Below, piece after piece: positions 24,478 to 33,525 of a stretch of DNA of 64,000 nt (its first letter is position 1; every line of letters starts with the position of its first letter). A program made the translations under genes and the position numbers. The notes under the pieces are model-generated. The model was not told where the DNA came from and did not search any database. It was given only the letters and a program-made list of their open reading frames with translations. Origin of the DNA: Nitrospira sp. (GTDB lineage: Bacteria; Nitrospirota; Nitrospiria; Nitrospirales; Nitrospiraceae); the NCBI GenBank assembly GCA_030123625.1, contig CP126121.1:1900179-1964178 (forward strand), in the 5' to 3' direction.

Positions 24478-25895
24478 GGGCACCGCCTTCAATTCTGGTC
24501 GTGGATGACGACCAGCAGAATCGCGATATGTTGGCCGAAGCCTTAAGCCAAGTCGGCTTTGAGGTGGATATTGCCTGTGACGGCGCCGAGGCTCTGCGTA
24601 AGGCCAATACCGTCCCGTATGATGCCGTCTTGAGCGACATCCGCATGGCGCCGTTGTCCGGTTTGGATCTGTTGGATTTTCTTCGCAAGACCATGCCGGA
24701 GACGCCCATCGTGCTGTTGACGGCGTTCGGCTCTGTCGACACGGCGATCCAAGCGATGAAACAAGGGGCCTACAATTACATCACCAAACCGGTGAATCTC
24801 GACGAACTCGTGTTCACCCTGACACACGCCGTCGAGTACCGGCGCCTGATCGAAGACAATCGGACGCTGCCACGCGCGCTCGGTGAACGACAGCGGGCCG
24901 CCTCGTTGATCGGCCAGAGCAGGAAAATGGTCGAGGTCTTCAAACTCGTCGGCCGCGTCTCGCGCGGTCGGACCGCCGTGTTGATTCAGGGGGAGAGCGG
25001 CACCGGCAAGGAACTCATCGCGCGCGCCATCCACGACAACAGCCCGCGGGCCACGCACCGGTTCGTCGCCGTGAACTGCAGTGCGATTCCCGACTCCTTG
25101 CTCGAAAGCGAGTTCTTCGGCCATATCAAGGGGTCGTTCACCGGGGCCCATATCTTGCGGCGGGGTTTGCTGGAGGAGGCGAGCGGCGGCACGTTCTTTT
25201 TGGACGAAGTCGGCGATCTCTCTCCGGCCGGGCAGGCCAAACTGCTGCGCGTCCTCCAAGAAGGCGAAATCCGCCGGATCGGGAGCAACGAGTCGATCCG
25301 GGTGGATGTGCGGGTCATCGCCGCGTCGCGCCGGAATCTGGCGGAGCTGGTCGCGGCCGGACGGTTTCGGGAGGATCTGCTCTATCGGCTCAATACGGTC
25401 ACGATTCTTCTGCCGCCGCTCCGGGAGCGGCCAGAAGACATCCCCTTGCTGGCCGACTTCTTTCTGGCTCGGTATGGGGATCAGAAGGAAATTCCGGTCA
25501 CGTCCTTTTCGCCGGCGGCGATGCGCGCGCTGGCGGGGTATGCGTGGCCGGGCAATGTGCGGGAGCTCGAGCATGTCGTGGAACGAGCGGTGGCGCTGGC
25601 TCCGCATGCGATCCTCTCCACCGACGATCTGCCGCCCGAAGTGCTGCAGAGTGACGGCGGTGGAGCGGATCGCGTCGAAATCCTGCCCGGCACGCTCAAG
25701 GCGCTGCAGCGGGAACAAGTGCTCAAAATGCTGGAGTCCGCGCAGGGCAACAAGGAGCGGACGGCCCGTCTGCTCGGCATCAGTCGGCGTACGCTGTATC
25801 GGCTCCTCGATCGCTACGGCCTCGGCAAAACCCGCCTCTCCACCGAACCCGACGCCTCGGATTCAACTGGCTTTGATAGTGAAGCAAACCCATAA
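24474..25895 (+). CDS. NtrC-family sigma-54 response regulator, locus B (orphan)
   Basis: A 473-residue regulator, receiver - AAA+ - FIS HTH, with Asp55, Walker A 'GESGTGKE', the GSFTGA loop and the same HTH as the locus A protein. Differences are concentrated in the receiver and linker (for example 'LRKANTV', 'PLSGLDLLDFL', 'LTHAVEYRR', 'LPRALGERQ'), while the AAA+ and HTH DNA is effectively identical up to the last residues, which then diverge ('STGFDSEANP'). ATG 24474 overlaps the kinase remnant stop as in locus A. With no kinase of its own it may be phosphorylated by the locus A kinase, and both proteins should recognise the same sites and form mixed oligomers. Confidence 0.93.
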   Translation: MRAPPSILVVDDDQQNRDMLAEALSQVGFEVDIACDGAEALRKANTVPYDAVLSDIRMAPLSGLDLLDFLRKTMPETPIVLLTAFGSVDTAIQAMKQGAYNYITKPVNLDELVFTLTHAVEYRRLIEDNRTLPRALGERQRAASLIGQSRKMVEVFKLVGRVSRGRTAVLIQGESGTGKELIARAIHDNSPRATHRFVAVNCSAIPDSLLESEFFGHIKGSFTGAHILRRGLLEEASGGTFFLDEVGDLSPAGQAKLLRVLQEGEIRRIGSNESIRVDVRVIAASRRNLAELVAAGRFREDLLYRLNTVTILLPPLRERPEDIPLLADFFLARYGDQKEIPVTSFSPAAMRALAGYAWPGNVRELEHVVERAVALAPHAILSTDDLPPEVLQSDGGGADRVEILPGTLKALQREQVLKMLESAQGNKERTARLLGISRRTLYRLLDRYGLGKTRLSTEPDASDSTGFDSEANP

Positions 25896-25968
25896 GAAGG
25901 CATCAAGCCTCGCATCCTCCCCAAGGCCGCGAAGCGGTATCGCAGTCGTTGAGGCTGCCTTCAGCGGG

Positions 25969-26358
25969 TCATCGCAGCGCCGAATGGAATTGCTGAATCA
26001 TGTCAGGCGGAATCTCCCGCTCGGCTTCTTTGGCCTGCGTGTCCGCATATGTGGCTGCTTGATGCAGTTGACGGGTGAGCTGTCGCATCTGCTTCACGAA
26101 TTCGTTCGTCGCCGGTCCTGGTTTTTTCTTCAACATCAACTCCGCCTCTCGATCTCTATGGCTTGCCATGGCATGGAGCTCTCGCGCTTCCTCGAGCCAA
26201 TAAAACATTCGGTCTGAGGAACGCATCTGTGATGTCGCTTGTGTCACGGCCGATGCCGTGGAAGACGCAGTAGACGGTGCCGAATCTCTCGTTGCACAGG
26301 CCGTGAGTATCTGGAGAATCACCCCCAAAGTGAAGAAATGCATACTGCTTCGTTTCAT
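25969..26358 (-). CDS. Small lipoprotein of unknown function, coupled to sthA
   Basis: A 129-residue protein with a lipoprotein signal ('GVILQILTAC', lipobox Cys about 21), a Ser/Thr/Ala-rich linker and a charged, helical C-terminal part ('LEEARELHAMASHRDREAELMLKK'). Its ATG overlaps the transhydrogenase stop (ATGA) and has AGGAGG six bases before it, so it is cotranslated with sthA. No family was recognised. The link between a cytoplasmic transhydrogenase and an envelope lipoprotein is probably only positional. Confidence 0.75.
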   Translation of the reverse strand: MKRSSMHFFTLGVILQILTACATRDSAPSTASSTASAVTQATSQMRSSDRMFYWLEEARELHAMASHRDREAELMLKKKPGPATNEFVKQMRQLTRQLHQAATYADTQAKEAEREIPPDMIQQFHSALR

Positions 26359-27788
26359 GTGGCCTCCTTTTGCGGGCAGGACGCCGTCATGGCAAGTTTG
26401 TTATGTGCGTCCAATGCGGCCACCTTGTAACATTCAGCCAACGTCGGGTAGTTGAAGGCCGTGCGCAAGAAATAATTCAATCTGCCGCCCAGATCCAGCA
26501 CTGCCTGGCCGATATGGATCAATTCCGTCGCCCCCGTCCCGATGGCATGGACAGCCAGCAGTTGCTGACTCTCTCTGTGAAAGAGCAATTTCACGAGCCC
26601 GCTGTCATCGCCGAGGATCTGCCCACGGGCGATCTCACGATAACGCGCGACACCGGTTTCATAAGGGATTCGTCTTTCTGTTAAGTCATGCTCCGGCGGT
26701 CCCACCATTGAAATCTCGGGGATGGCGTATATGCCGACCGGAAAATGTTCCGATGCCGGTTCGACCTCCACTCCGAAGGCATAGCAAGCGACATGGCGGC
26801 CTTGCAAGGCGGAGGTCGACGCAAGGCTAGGATGCCCGATGACATCGCCCGCGGCGAAAATGTGCGGTACTTCGGTCCGAAATTGCGCATCGACCTTTAA
26901 GTGACCTCGTTTGCCCGCCGTGAGGCCTGCAACCATCAGATTCAGATTATCCGTCGCTCCCCTCCGTCCTGCGGCATACAGGACCGACTCGGAAACCACT
27001 CGCTTCCCCGACTCCAAAGTCAACACCACGCGCCGTGGAGGCCCATCGATGACGTCTACGCGTTCTACGGCCTCGCCCAAGCGGAACGTGACATGGCGGT
27101 TTCGCATTTGATGAATGAGTTCTTCCACAATTTCTGAATCTAGAAACTCCATCAGCCTGGTGCGTTTGTCGATCACCGTGACATGGATGTTCAAGGCCGC
27201 AAACATGGAGGCATATTCGACGCCGATGATGCCGCCTCCGACCACAACCATATGTCGAGGAAGCTGCTTCAAATGAGGTATGTCGTCGCTGCTGAGGAGG
27301 AATTCTCCATCGAACTTCACACCGTCCGCCAACGCCGGCACGGTGCCGACGGCAATCAAAATATTGGCCGCCGTGATTGCCCGGACGCCATCTTCCGCGG
27401 TGACGGTCACGGTGTGGGCATCACGGAACGCGGCGTCGCCATGAAACAAGGCGACGTCGTTGCGGCGCAACTGCTCGGCGACGACTTCCACTTCTCGCCG
27501 TACCACCTCTTCGACCCGGGCGAGGAGCTGCCCCGCCGTCGCTCGACTTTGATAACGATAGCCCATGTGTTGGTCGAAATGATGGATTACAGAATTGGAG
27601 GAGAGAACCGCTTCGCGGAATGTTTTACTGGGTATGGTGCCGGTCTCCACGCAAACACCGCCTAAGATTCGTCGGCGTTCGACGAGCGCGACTTTCTTTC
27701 CCAATTTTGCGGCCTGAACGGCGGCTCTCTGCCCTGCCGGCCCGCTTCCGATACAGAGCAAATCAAAATCGTACGGTTCGCAAGCCAT
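26355..27788 (-). CDS. sthA: Soluble pyridine nucleotide transhydrogenase (SthA)
   Basis: A 477-residue flavoprotein of the pyridine nucleotide-disulfide oxidoreductase fold. FAD motif 'GSGPAGQRAAVQAA' at the start, 'GGVCVETGTIPSKTFREAVL' in which the second redox Cys of dihydrolipoamide dehydrogenases is missing, NAD motif 'VVVGGGIIGVEYASMF' near 180, 'FAAGDVIG', and the dimer interface 'NYPTLAECYKVAALDAHNKL' without the catalytic His-Glu pair. These traits fit SthA, which passes electrons between NADPH and NADH. In an organism making NADH/NADPH by reverse electron flow it could balance the two pools. A relative such as a mercuric-reductase-like enzyme is less likely. Confidence 0.88.
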   Translation of the reverse strand: MACEPYDFDLLCIGSGPAGQRAAVQAAKLGKKVALVERRRILGGVCVETGTIPSKTFREAVLSSNSVIHHFDQHMGYRYQSRATAGQLLARVEEVVRREVEVVAEQLRRNDVALFHGDAAFRDAHTVTVTAEDGVRAITAANILIAVGTVPALADGVKFDGEFLLSSDDIPHLKQLPRHMVVVGGGIIGVEYASMFAALNIHVTVIDKRTRLMEFLDSEIVEELIHQMRNRHVTFRLGEAVERVDVIDGPPRRVVLTLESGKRVVSESVLYAAGRRGATDNLNLMVAGLTAGKRGHLKVDAQFRTEVPHIFAAGDVIGHPSLASTSALQGRHVACYAFGVEVEPASEHFPVGIYAIPEISMVGPPEHDLTERRIPYETGVARYREIARGQILGDDSGLVKLLFHRESQQLLAVHAIGTGATELIHIGQAVLDLGGRLNYFLRTAFNYPTLAECYKVAALDAHNKLAMTASCPQKEAT

Positions 27789-27943
27789 GGTGAGTCGGCT
27801 GCCAGGGTGTCATTGAATGGAGGTTATACGGCGTCGGAGAATGAATTGCCGAATTGACCATCCCTTTCTCCACGATCGTCAAAACGGTATCCGCTCAAGT
27901 GTTCCTCAAGTGTTTATTGAGCGCGCCACATCCGTCGCCCATA

Positions 27944-28360
27944 TCACGAGGGCAACATGATGGATTTCGATGTGTGCGATCGACGCCTGCGGGTCAATTG
28001 GATGACCTGTTCTATCAGGCCGAGCAACTCACCGAACATGTAAGGTTTCCGAAGGCTACCGGCTACCCCGCCTTGCTCGGCCGTTTCCGACAAGCTCGGG
28101 TCGTGCTCCGATAAAAGAATCATGGGTGTGTCCGGCCAAAGAAGCCGCCCCAGCAAGGCAAGCCGAAATCCATTGATGTGAGGCATGTGATGAGCAGTCA
28201 CCACCACATCGAACCGTCGACGTTTCAATTCTTCCAATGCGAGGCCTTCTTCAGACACCATGTGAACGTTATATCCCTCATTCTCCAGCATCAGACTCAA
28301 CACGTCCCGCTCACCTTCGTCATGCTCAACGATCAGCACTCTTGTCCCATATCCGGTCAT
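27944..28360 (-). CDS. Receiver-only protein lacking the phospho-acceptor Asp
   Basis: A 138-residue single-domain CheY-like protein. The fold signatures are present: 'RVLIVEHDEGERDVL' acidic pocket, Ser84 in 'MILLSEHD' and Lys105 in 'LRKPY'. The residue that should carry the phosphoryl group is Ala56 ('DVVVTAHHMPHINGF'), so conventional phosphorylation is not possible. GGAGG five bases before ATG 28360 supports the start. It is not next to a kinase. Such pseudo-receivers usually act through protein contacts; the partner is unknown. Confidence 0.85.
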   Translation of the reverse strand: MTGYGTRVLIVEHDEGERDVLSLMLENEGYNVHMVSEEGLALEELKRRRFDVVVTAHHMPHINGFRLALLGRLLWPDTPMILLSEHDPSLSETAEQGGVAGSLRKPYMFGELLGLIEQVIQLTRRRRSHTSKSIMLPS

Positions 28361-28478
28361 GTCAACCTCCTTCGCTCAATCTTTGACCGACTCTTTACTC
28401 TCGCTTCACGAACCCGTAGAGTACCGTTTTTGCTTCGACTCGTGAATCCCATTGGATGCATAATCGCATGCATGAATC

Positions 28479-29360
28479 TCAGCGCCTGGTACGGAAGTCC
28501 TCATGGGACATGGGCGTTGATTGATCAGTCCCAGGATTGATGATAACCGGCACATTCAACTTGTCCGGCAGCAGCACAAACTTAGCGCTCGAGTTGTCGT
28601 ACAGCTTGAATCGGAGATACTCCGGTGTCAGCGTTTTGGTGATGGTTTCCTGAGCCTTCGCCTGCCCAGCCGCCCGAATTTTCAGACCTTCAGCCTCGCC
28701 TTCGGACCGAATCCGAATCGCATCGCCCTCACCTTTGGCGTGCCGACGCGCAATCTCCGCATCCTTTTCAGCAATGATGAGTTCGAATTCTTTTTGCTCC
28801 TTTTCCTGTTCTTTCGCCTGTTTTCGTTCGACGGCGTCCAACACGACCTTGGCCAGTTCGATATCGGCCATGGCAACACTTGCTATTTCGAGGTGACGCC
28901 CTTTCAGTTTTTCAACCACAACCGCCTGTACTTTGCTGGCAATCTCAGAGCTTTTTTCCGGCACATTGACCATGGGATAATTGGAGACGACACTTCTGAC
29001 CGCTGCCAATAATTCCGGCCTGACGACGCGAGGGTAGAAATCCGATCCGATCTCCTGGGCCAGGAAATAGACCTCTTCAGGAATTGGCCTCATGACAATG
29101 GCGGCCTTGAGGACGACCAGCAGATCGTCTGAGCTGAGGGCATCGACGCTCTCGGTATAACTGCGCCATTGCACGTCGTACAGATAGACTTGATTCCACG
29201 GCGCCCGCCAATAGAATCCGCTCTTCAGCGTTTCGGTGGTCAGACCTTCGGTCAAAGGGTACCAACGTAATCCCCGTTGACCGGGTTGAACGGTAGTCCC
29301 ACAGGCTTGGAGTAAGAGCAATACCGTGACAAGGAGCACGGCCTTGGTAACATAACGCAT
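28479..29360 (-). CDS. SPFH/Band-7 domain lipoprotein
   Basis: A 293-residue prohibitin-type protein. It begins with a lipoprotein signal 'LLVTVLLLLQAC' (Cys about residue 18) in place of the usual transmembrane anchor, then 'PGQRGLRWYPLTEGLTTETLKSGFYWRAPWNQVYLYDVQWRS' typical of Band 7, and a charged Glu/Lys/Ala coiled coil (about 180-250) as in stomatin and HflK/C relatives. ATG 29360 was chosen for the signal peptide and for the AGGGAGGGACT sequence just upstream; a longer frame adds residues without features. It presumably forms oligomeric rings at a membrane surface, which with a lipid anchor would be periplasmic. Confidence 0.83.
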   Translation of the reverse strand: MRYVTKAVLLVTVLLLLQACGTTVQPGQRGLRWYPLTEGLTTETLKSGFYWRAPWNQVYLYDVQWRSYTESVDALSSDDLLVVLKAAIVMRPIPEEVYFLAQEIGSDFYPRVVRPELLAAVRSVVSNYPMVNVPEKSSEIASKVQAVVVEKLKGRHLEIASVAMADIELAKVVLDAVERKQAKEQEKEQKEFELIIAEKDAEIARRHAKGEGDAIRIRSEGEAEGLKIRAAGQAKAQETITKTLTPEYLRFKLYDNSSAKFVLLPDKLNVPVIINPGTDQSTPMSHEDFRTRR

Positions 29361-29400
29361 AGTCCCTCCTTCTCGCCTGTAACATTGCCGGCCGGTCGAC

Positions 29401-29760
29401 CTAACGAAGTTCACACCGCGCGAGAGGCAGTCGCCGCGATTCCTTGATGAGCTCAAGATGTCCACAGGCTTTTTGCTCATGTTCTTTCGCTGCGCCTTTA
29501 TATGACTGTGCCAGCAGCCTAGCTCCAGACATCCAATCCGATCCTGAGCCAAAAAGCCGCTCGTACACGTCGATTCGAACGGACATCTCCTCTGAAGCCT
29601 GTCGCAGCTTCGTCGCTTCATGGCTATAGTAGGCGGCAATCTTTCGATGATCTCGGTTCGGGGTGTAGGTCGTCAATTCGAGTTCTCTTTTGCCGAGAAA
29701 TTCGCCGTCCTTGTATTCTCTCGCTCCCTCGTCAAACTGCTGCATGGTGTCCCTCGTCAT
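29401..29760 (-). CDS. Hypothetical helical protein upstream of the Band-7 gene
   Basis: About 119 residues, charged and predicted helical ('KIAAYYSHEATKLRQASEEMSVRIDVYERLF'), with no signal or membrane segment and no family recognised. It lies 40 bp before the Band-7 lipoprotein start on the same strand and may be in its operon. ATG 29745, preceded by GAGGG, is an equally good start. Confidence 0.55.
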   Translation of the reverse strand: MTRDTMQQFDEGAREYKDGEFLGKRELELTTYTPNRDHRKIAAYYSHEATKLRQASEEMSVRIDVYERLFGSGSDWMSGARLLAQSYKGAAKEHEQKACGHLELIKESRRLPLARCELR

Positions 29761-30257
29761 CACTTGTTTCGGTTCATAGGAAAATCGATCTTCCCAATAC
29801 CAACCTATTCTTCATGAGCAAACACAATGCCATAAAGAAAACGAGCCTTGGCTCCTCATCGATGAGCAAAGCCCCAGCGATTTCTTTCCACGATCTGAAA
29901 TCGATGCAGTAGGATATTGGACCTCATCTCGGGACAGACCGGCACGGTATGCCGAAAAGACACAGAAAGGAGCTGATATCGTGATGAAGACTCCACAAAG
30001 GAAGCGCATAAACATCTTTTTCGGAGACACCGTATCTACTTTTGGCCGCCACGCATCTTTTGACTAAAAGTTCGAAGCGATAAACTCAACGAAGGTCGGC
30101 GTTGAAGGAGACACCGGCCGCCACGGTCCGGGGAGGAGGGATTAGCGGATAGAAGAGCATGTTAGGGCCATCGTACACACGGTACCCGCTGACCAGCCCT
30201 CCACAGAAGTGAATCAAAAAATATTACCGCAGCCGTCATAGTGGCGGCTCGGTCTTC
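29761..30257. other. Intergenic region, no gene seen
   Basis: About 500 bp without a frame that looks protein-like. One 72-codon frame on the minus strand (29812-30030) has a hydrophobic start but no other support and is not called. Confidence 0.45.
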
Positions 30258-30899
30258 TCACGGCGGTGACGTGAGTTGAGTGCCTTGGATTTGAGCCGTT
30301 AGAACGAGAGGGCTTTGCACCGACGCCCCCAATTGCGTCACCATCGGAGACCATGTCCGATTTCCCATGATGGAGCGCATGTCTATTTCAGCCTGCTCCT
30401 GTTGATCGCGCACCTGACGTGTCAGTAAGCCCGAGAAAAACCGCGTTTGCATCGTGAGGTCCCAGGTTCCAAGATAGGTACATTTCTGAGGCTGAACGCT
30501 GAAGGAAGCTGGGAGAGGTGTCCGCCACTCACCTAGCGAATTATCGAAACTAACCGCCGTCAATTGATAAGAGCCTGCCGGTAGACTCAGCACGAAGGGA
30601 CCGTCAACCGGAACCTGATTGATCACCAGCTGAGCCCCGCTCTTTTCGTTTGTCACCCGCCATTTCATAGTGAACGGAGACTGCCCCGTGACTTGGGTCG
30701 CTCCATTCCACTCAAGATTCACTCGCCCGAGCACATAGCCGTAATCAGGTGCTTCCACTGAAGTCACGGCGCTGGGCTTCAGCGGGGTAATCACGGTGGC
30801 GCAACCCATCGTGACGGTCAGGGTCAGGGGTAGGAAAATGAACAAACTTCCTAACCAGCCGGGATAGAATCGAACATTTCTCGGTGATGGACCTTCCAT
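30258..30899 (-). CDS. Lipoprotein of unknown function
   Basis: A 213-residue secreted protein with a lipobox 'LTLTVTMGC' (Cys about residue 32) and a beta-rich body ('APDYGYVLGRVNLEWNGATQVTGQSPFTMKWRV', 'FVLSLPAGSYQLTAVSF'), resembling carboxypeptidase-regulatory-like or PEGA-type surface domains. It ends in a segment naming no motif. It stands alone on the minus strand. Function unknown; the lipoprotein call is the only firm one. Confidence 0.72.
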   Translation of the reverse strand: MEGPSPRNVRFYPGWLGSLFIFLPLTLTVTMGCATVITPLKPSAVTSVEAPDYGYVLGRVNLEWNGATQVTGQSPFTMKWRVTNEKSGAQLVINQVPVDGPFVLSLPAGSYQLTAVSFDNSLGEWRTPLPASFSVQPQKCTYLGTWDLTMQTRFFSGLLTRQVRDQQEQAEIDMRSIMGNRTWSPMVTQLGASVQSPLVLTAQIQGTQLTSPP

Positions 30900-31483
30900 G
30901 ATGGCCCTCCTTCCATCCCATCTCCTTGCATCTCTTAATTTCTGTAGTTGAGATACTTAGCTAACTAGCAAGATGTACGCCCTTACCGAGAGAATCGCAC
31001 GATATATAAATATTTGTTTTAATTAACTTTATTTGACTAGAAGCGTGATCAAACGCCCGAGAAATTGAATTGATTTTTAAAAACGCACTGTGTACATTGT
31101 GCGGTATCGCTCTGTTCCATACGTGGATGCAGTTCGCACAAGAGTCAGAGAGAATCATTGGGATACGGGGATACGGATTGAGGGAAGAGCAGTCTCACAC
31201 CGTTGAATCAATCTCCTTAAAAACCTCAGACGGGGTCCTTTGGCAGAGCGGACCCTTTTTAAGGATGTGTTCGAGCTAGGACCCAAGAATTGTGAGATGT
31301 AGGGACAAGGACGAAACCTGGCTCCAGCCAAAAGCGCCGGAGTCAAATATCCATTCTCTCCCGAACAGATCATGCTGGTCCCGCCTTAACTGCCGTTCGC
31401 GGTAATGACCCGCCTTTATAGAATATCGGTACAGCACATAACCGGAGATTCATTCTTTGCCGATGAGATGGAAAGGAAGCGGT
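30900..31483. other. AT-rich intergenic region
   Basis: About 580 bp between a minus-strand lipoprotein and a plus-strand outer-membrane protein, so promoters of both are expected here. The stretch around 30990-31080 is notably AT-rich. No gene or clear promoter element was identified. Confidence 0.4.
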
Positions 31484-32479
31484 ATGTTGCTGAGAGTTTT
31501 ATTTCTGATCGGAATTTCTATGCTTGCGGCCGTCTCTCCAGCCCTGGCCGAGTGGTCTGCCCAGGGCGAAGGTATTTTATATTACACCGATGACGTGGCT
31601 CTTTTTTCAGCCACCCGTCGGTCAAACATCGATGGCGACCCTACCCAACCGGTCTTAGACGTGTCTCGCACGGGGTTTGGCTCCGACATGGTGTTCGAGC
31701 CCGGCGCGCTCATATCGAATGCGATTACGACAGGATTGGGGCGTACGGCATTTTCCATCAAGCCGCAGGGATTCGTATATGCCGTTAATCCGGAATTCAG
31801 TCAGGCGAGTGTCGCAGTCGAAGCCTTGCACTCGTTTACTCCTAACACGGCCCTCCGGCTCCGCTACTATACTGCGCCGGATCAACTTCTTGGGAGCATC
31901 GATAGGCTCGAGGGCGAGACGGAGACTTTGGCAGATGTGAGGTTAACCTCCCATATCGGGTACATCCGACTCGAGCAACGTCTCTCCGACCATTGGGAAT
32001 TTCGCCTCCAGGGGCGAGTAGGCAAGCGCATCTACAACGATGCGTTTTCCATGCTTAATACAACATTTTGGACAATCGGTCCGCATATCTTTTGGCGAGC
32101 AACGGACCATGTGAAATTTTTTGTCGCCTATCACTACGAACGTGGCTTGAACACCGGCCGGTTCGCATTCGAGGCAGAAGGGGATGTTTCTTATGTGCAT
32201 CATTTCTTTGCGGTGGGATGTGACGCCGAATTGATGCCGCGTCTCGAATTGGAGTTGGATTTCCACTATGAACGTAACAATTTTACGAGTGGAATCCCTG
32301 AGGACGAGCGAAACGGCGGGCATGAGAACATCTTTCTGGGGAATGGAAGACTCCTGTACAAACTGACCAATCAGACCGCACTGACGCTCTCCGTTCAGCG
32401 GGCGAATCGTAACCAGAATTTCCACCAAACACACTACTACAACACGAACGTCGGAGTAGGGCTCATCCATCGGTTTTAG
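31484..32479 (+). CDS. Outer-membrane beta-barrel protein
   Basis: A 331-residue exported protein: signal peptide 'LLRVLFLIGISMLAAVSPALA', then alternating amphipathic strands rich in aromatic residues ('HWEFRLQGRVGKRIY', 'HVKFFVAYHYERGL', 'ELELDFHYERNNF') and a C-terminal Phe ('VGVGLIHRF'), the sorting signal of barrel proteins. ATG 31484 with AGGAAG six bases upstream is preferred over an upstream TTG/ATG. It may be a porin or an alginate-export-like barrel of unknown specificity. Neighbours give no hint of its cargo. Confidence 0.8.
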   Translation: MLLRVLFLIGISMLAAVSPALAEWSAQGEGILYYTDDVALFSATRRSNIDGDPTQPVLDVSRTGFGSDMVFEPGALISNAITTGLGRTAFSIKPQGFVYAVNPEFSQASVAVEALHSFTPNTALRLRYYTAPDQLLGSIDRLEGETETLADVRLTSHIGYIRLEQRLSDHWEFRLQGRVGKRIYNDAFSMLNTTFWTIGPHIFWRATDHVKFFVAYHYERGLNTGRFAFEAEGDVSYVHHFFAVGCDAELMPRLELELDFHYERNNFTSGIPEDERNGGHENIFLGNGRLLYKLTNQTALTLSVQRANRNQNFHQTHYYNTNVGVGLIHRF

Positions 32480-32644
32480 CATCAACTTTTGCCTCTATTT
32501 GCACCTGAAGCCGAGTTCCGTCCGGAACACGGCGGTCAGCGGCACAATCCTGGCGGCTGCATTTCACACTGCCTGAGCGAATCTCATCTCGCGCGGTTCG
32601 GAAATCTCCTTTGCTCTTTCTCTCCATAATGGGAGAGGCTCCAG

Positions 32645-33250
32645 TTATAACCTATGCTGACGCTGAGAAGCGGATGTGCTTCCCGCTGATCCCATGTGTG
32701 TCGGCTCTTCTTCAGTCTGCCGATGGCGATCCATTTCCATTCGTAGCTCTTGTGTCATTTCTTCCGTTTTCTTCCAAGCCCACCGCCATGTTTGTGCAAA
32801 CCCGACCAGCGCGAAACTGACGGTCAGGTAAACGGCGATCCCGGCTTGATCTTCCAAATCTGGAAAGCTGAATGTGTAACGTGGATGAAGAAAAACCCAA
32901 TTGGCAATCAGTCCACCTAATAGGACAGCCAGCAACGAAGGCCCTATCCCGCCATACCAAGTGGTAACCGCTATTGCGACGAGGAATGCGGCATGGGCAA
33001 AGCGGTCGTTGAGATATGAATCAAGAGACAAACGCAGAAGAAAGGCGAGGAGCGTTGCGCCGATGGCTACACCGTACTCTTTACCCCACTGCGGGATGGA
33101 GCCCCCTCCCTTTTCCGCCCGACTCGGCGGGGATTTCGAGCCTGTGTCCATGATGTCTGCCGTAGCTTCCGGCAGCAATGCCGTCTGCAGAGGAGGCTCC
33201 TTTCGTTTGTTCCCTACTTTGTTTTTGGTATGGGAAGGCACATCGTCCAT
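32645..33250 (-). CDS. DUF4118 membrane protein (sensor module without kinase)
   Basis: A 201-residue protein with about four transmembrane helices (residues 58-155) matching the DUF4118 segment found between the sensor and kinase parts of KdpD: 'DRFAHAAFLVAIAVTTWYGGIGPSLLAVLLGGLIANWVFLHP'. It then has a helix that would lead into a kinase ('TEEMTQELRMEMDRHRQTEEE') but ends without HisKA or ATPase domains. GGAG eight bases before ATG 33250 supports the start. It is probably a truncated sensor kinase gene or an independent membrane module. It precedes no kinase on its own strand. Confidence 0.72.
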   Translation of the reverse strand: MDDVPSHTKNKVGNKRKEPPLQTALLPEATADIMDTGSKSPPSRAEKGGGSIPQWGKEYGVAIGATLLAFLLRLSLDSYLNDRFAHAAFLVAIAVTTWYGGIGPSLLAVLLGGLIANWVFLHPRYTFSFPDLEDQAGIAVYLTVSFALVGFAQTWRWAWKKTEEMTQELRMEMDRHRQTEEEPTHMGSAGSTSASQRQHRL

Positions 33251-33525
33251 TGAAGAGTCTCCGTCAATGAACCGGCGGGTATAACATCACAAGAAAGCGC
33301 ATTGAAGCATACGACAACGGCGCAGCCAATGGAAGCATGCCAATGAATTTTCTAAAATCGGACTCAGCGAGCGTCTACTGCGGCATCCGGCTTTACATCC
33401 CCAATAAATCATCTTGAGAGGCCATGCCTCATCGCCGTGGATCAGCCACAAGCGGCTGAACGTCATCGTTCGGTCGGGTATCACAGCACGAATAGCCATT
33501 CTAGCTCGGTGAAGCTAGCGGAGCT

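Noticed and set aside
29812..30030. 72-codon frame with hydrophobic N-terminus
   Set aside because: Not supported by a ribosome site, length or similarity; left as intergenic.
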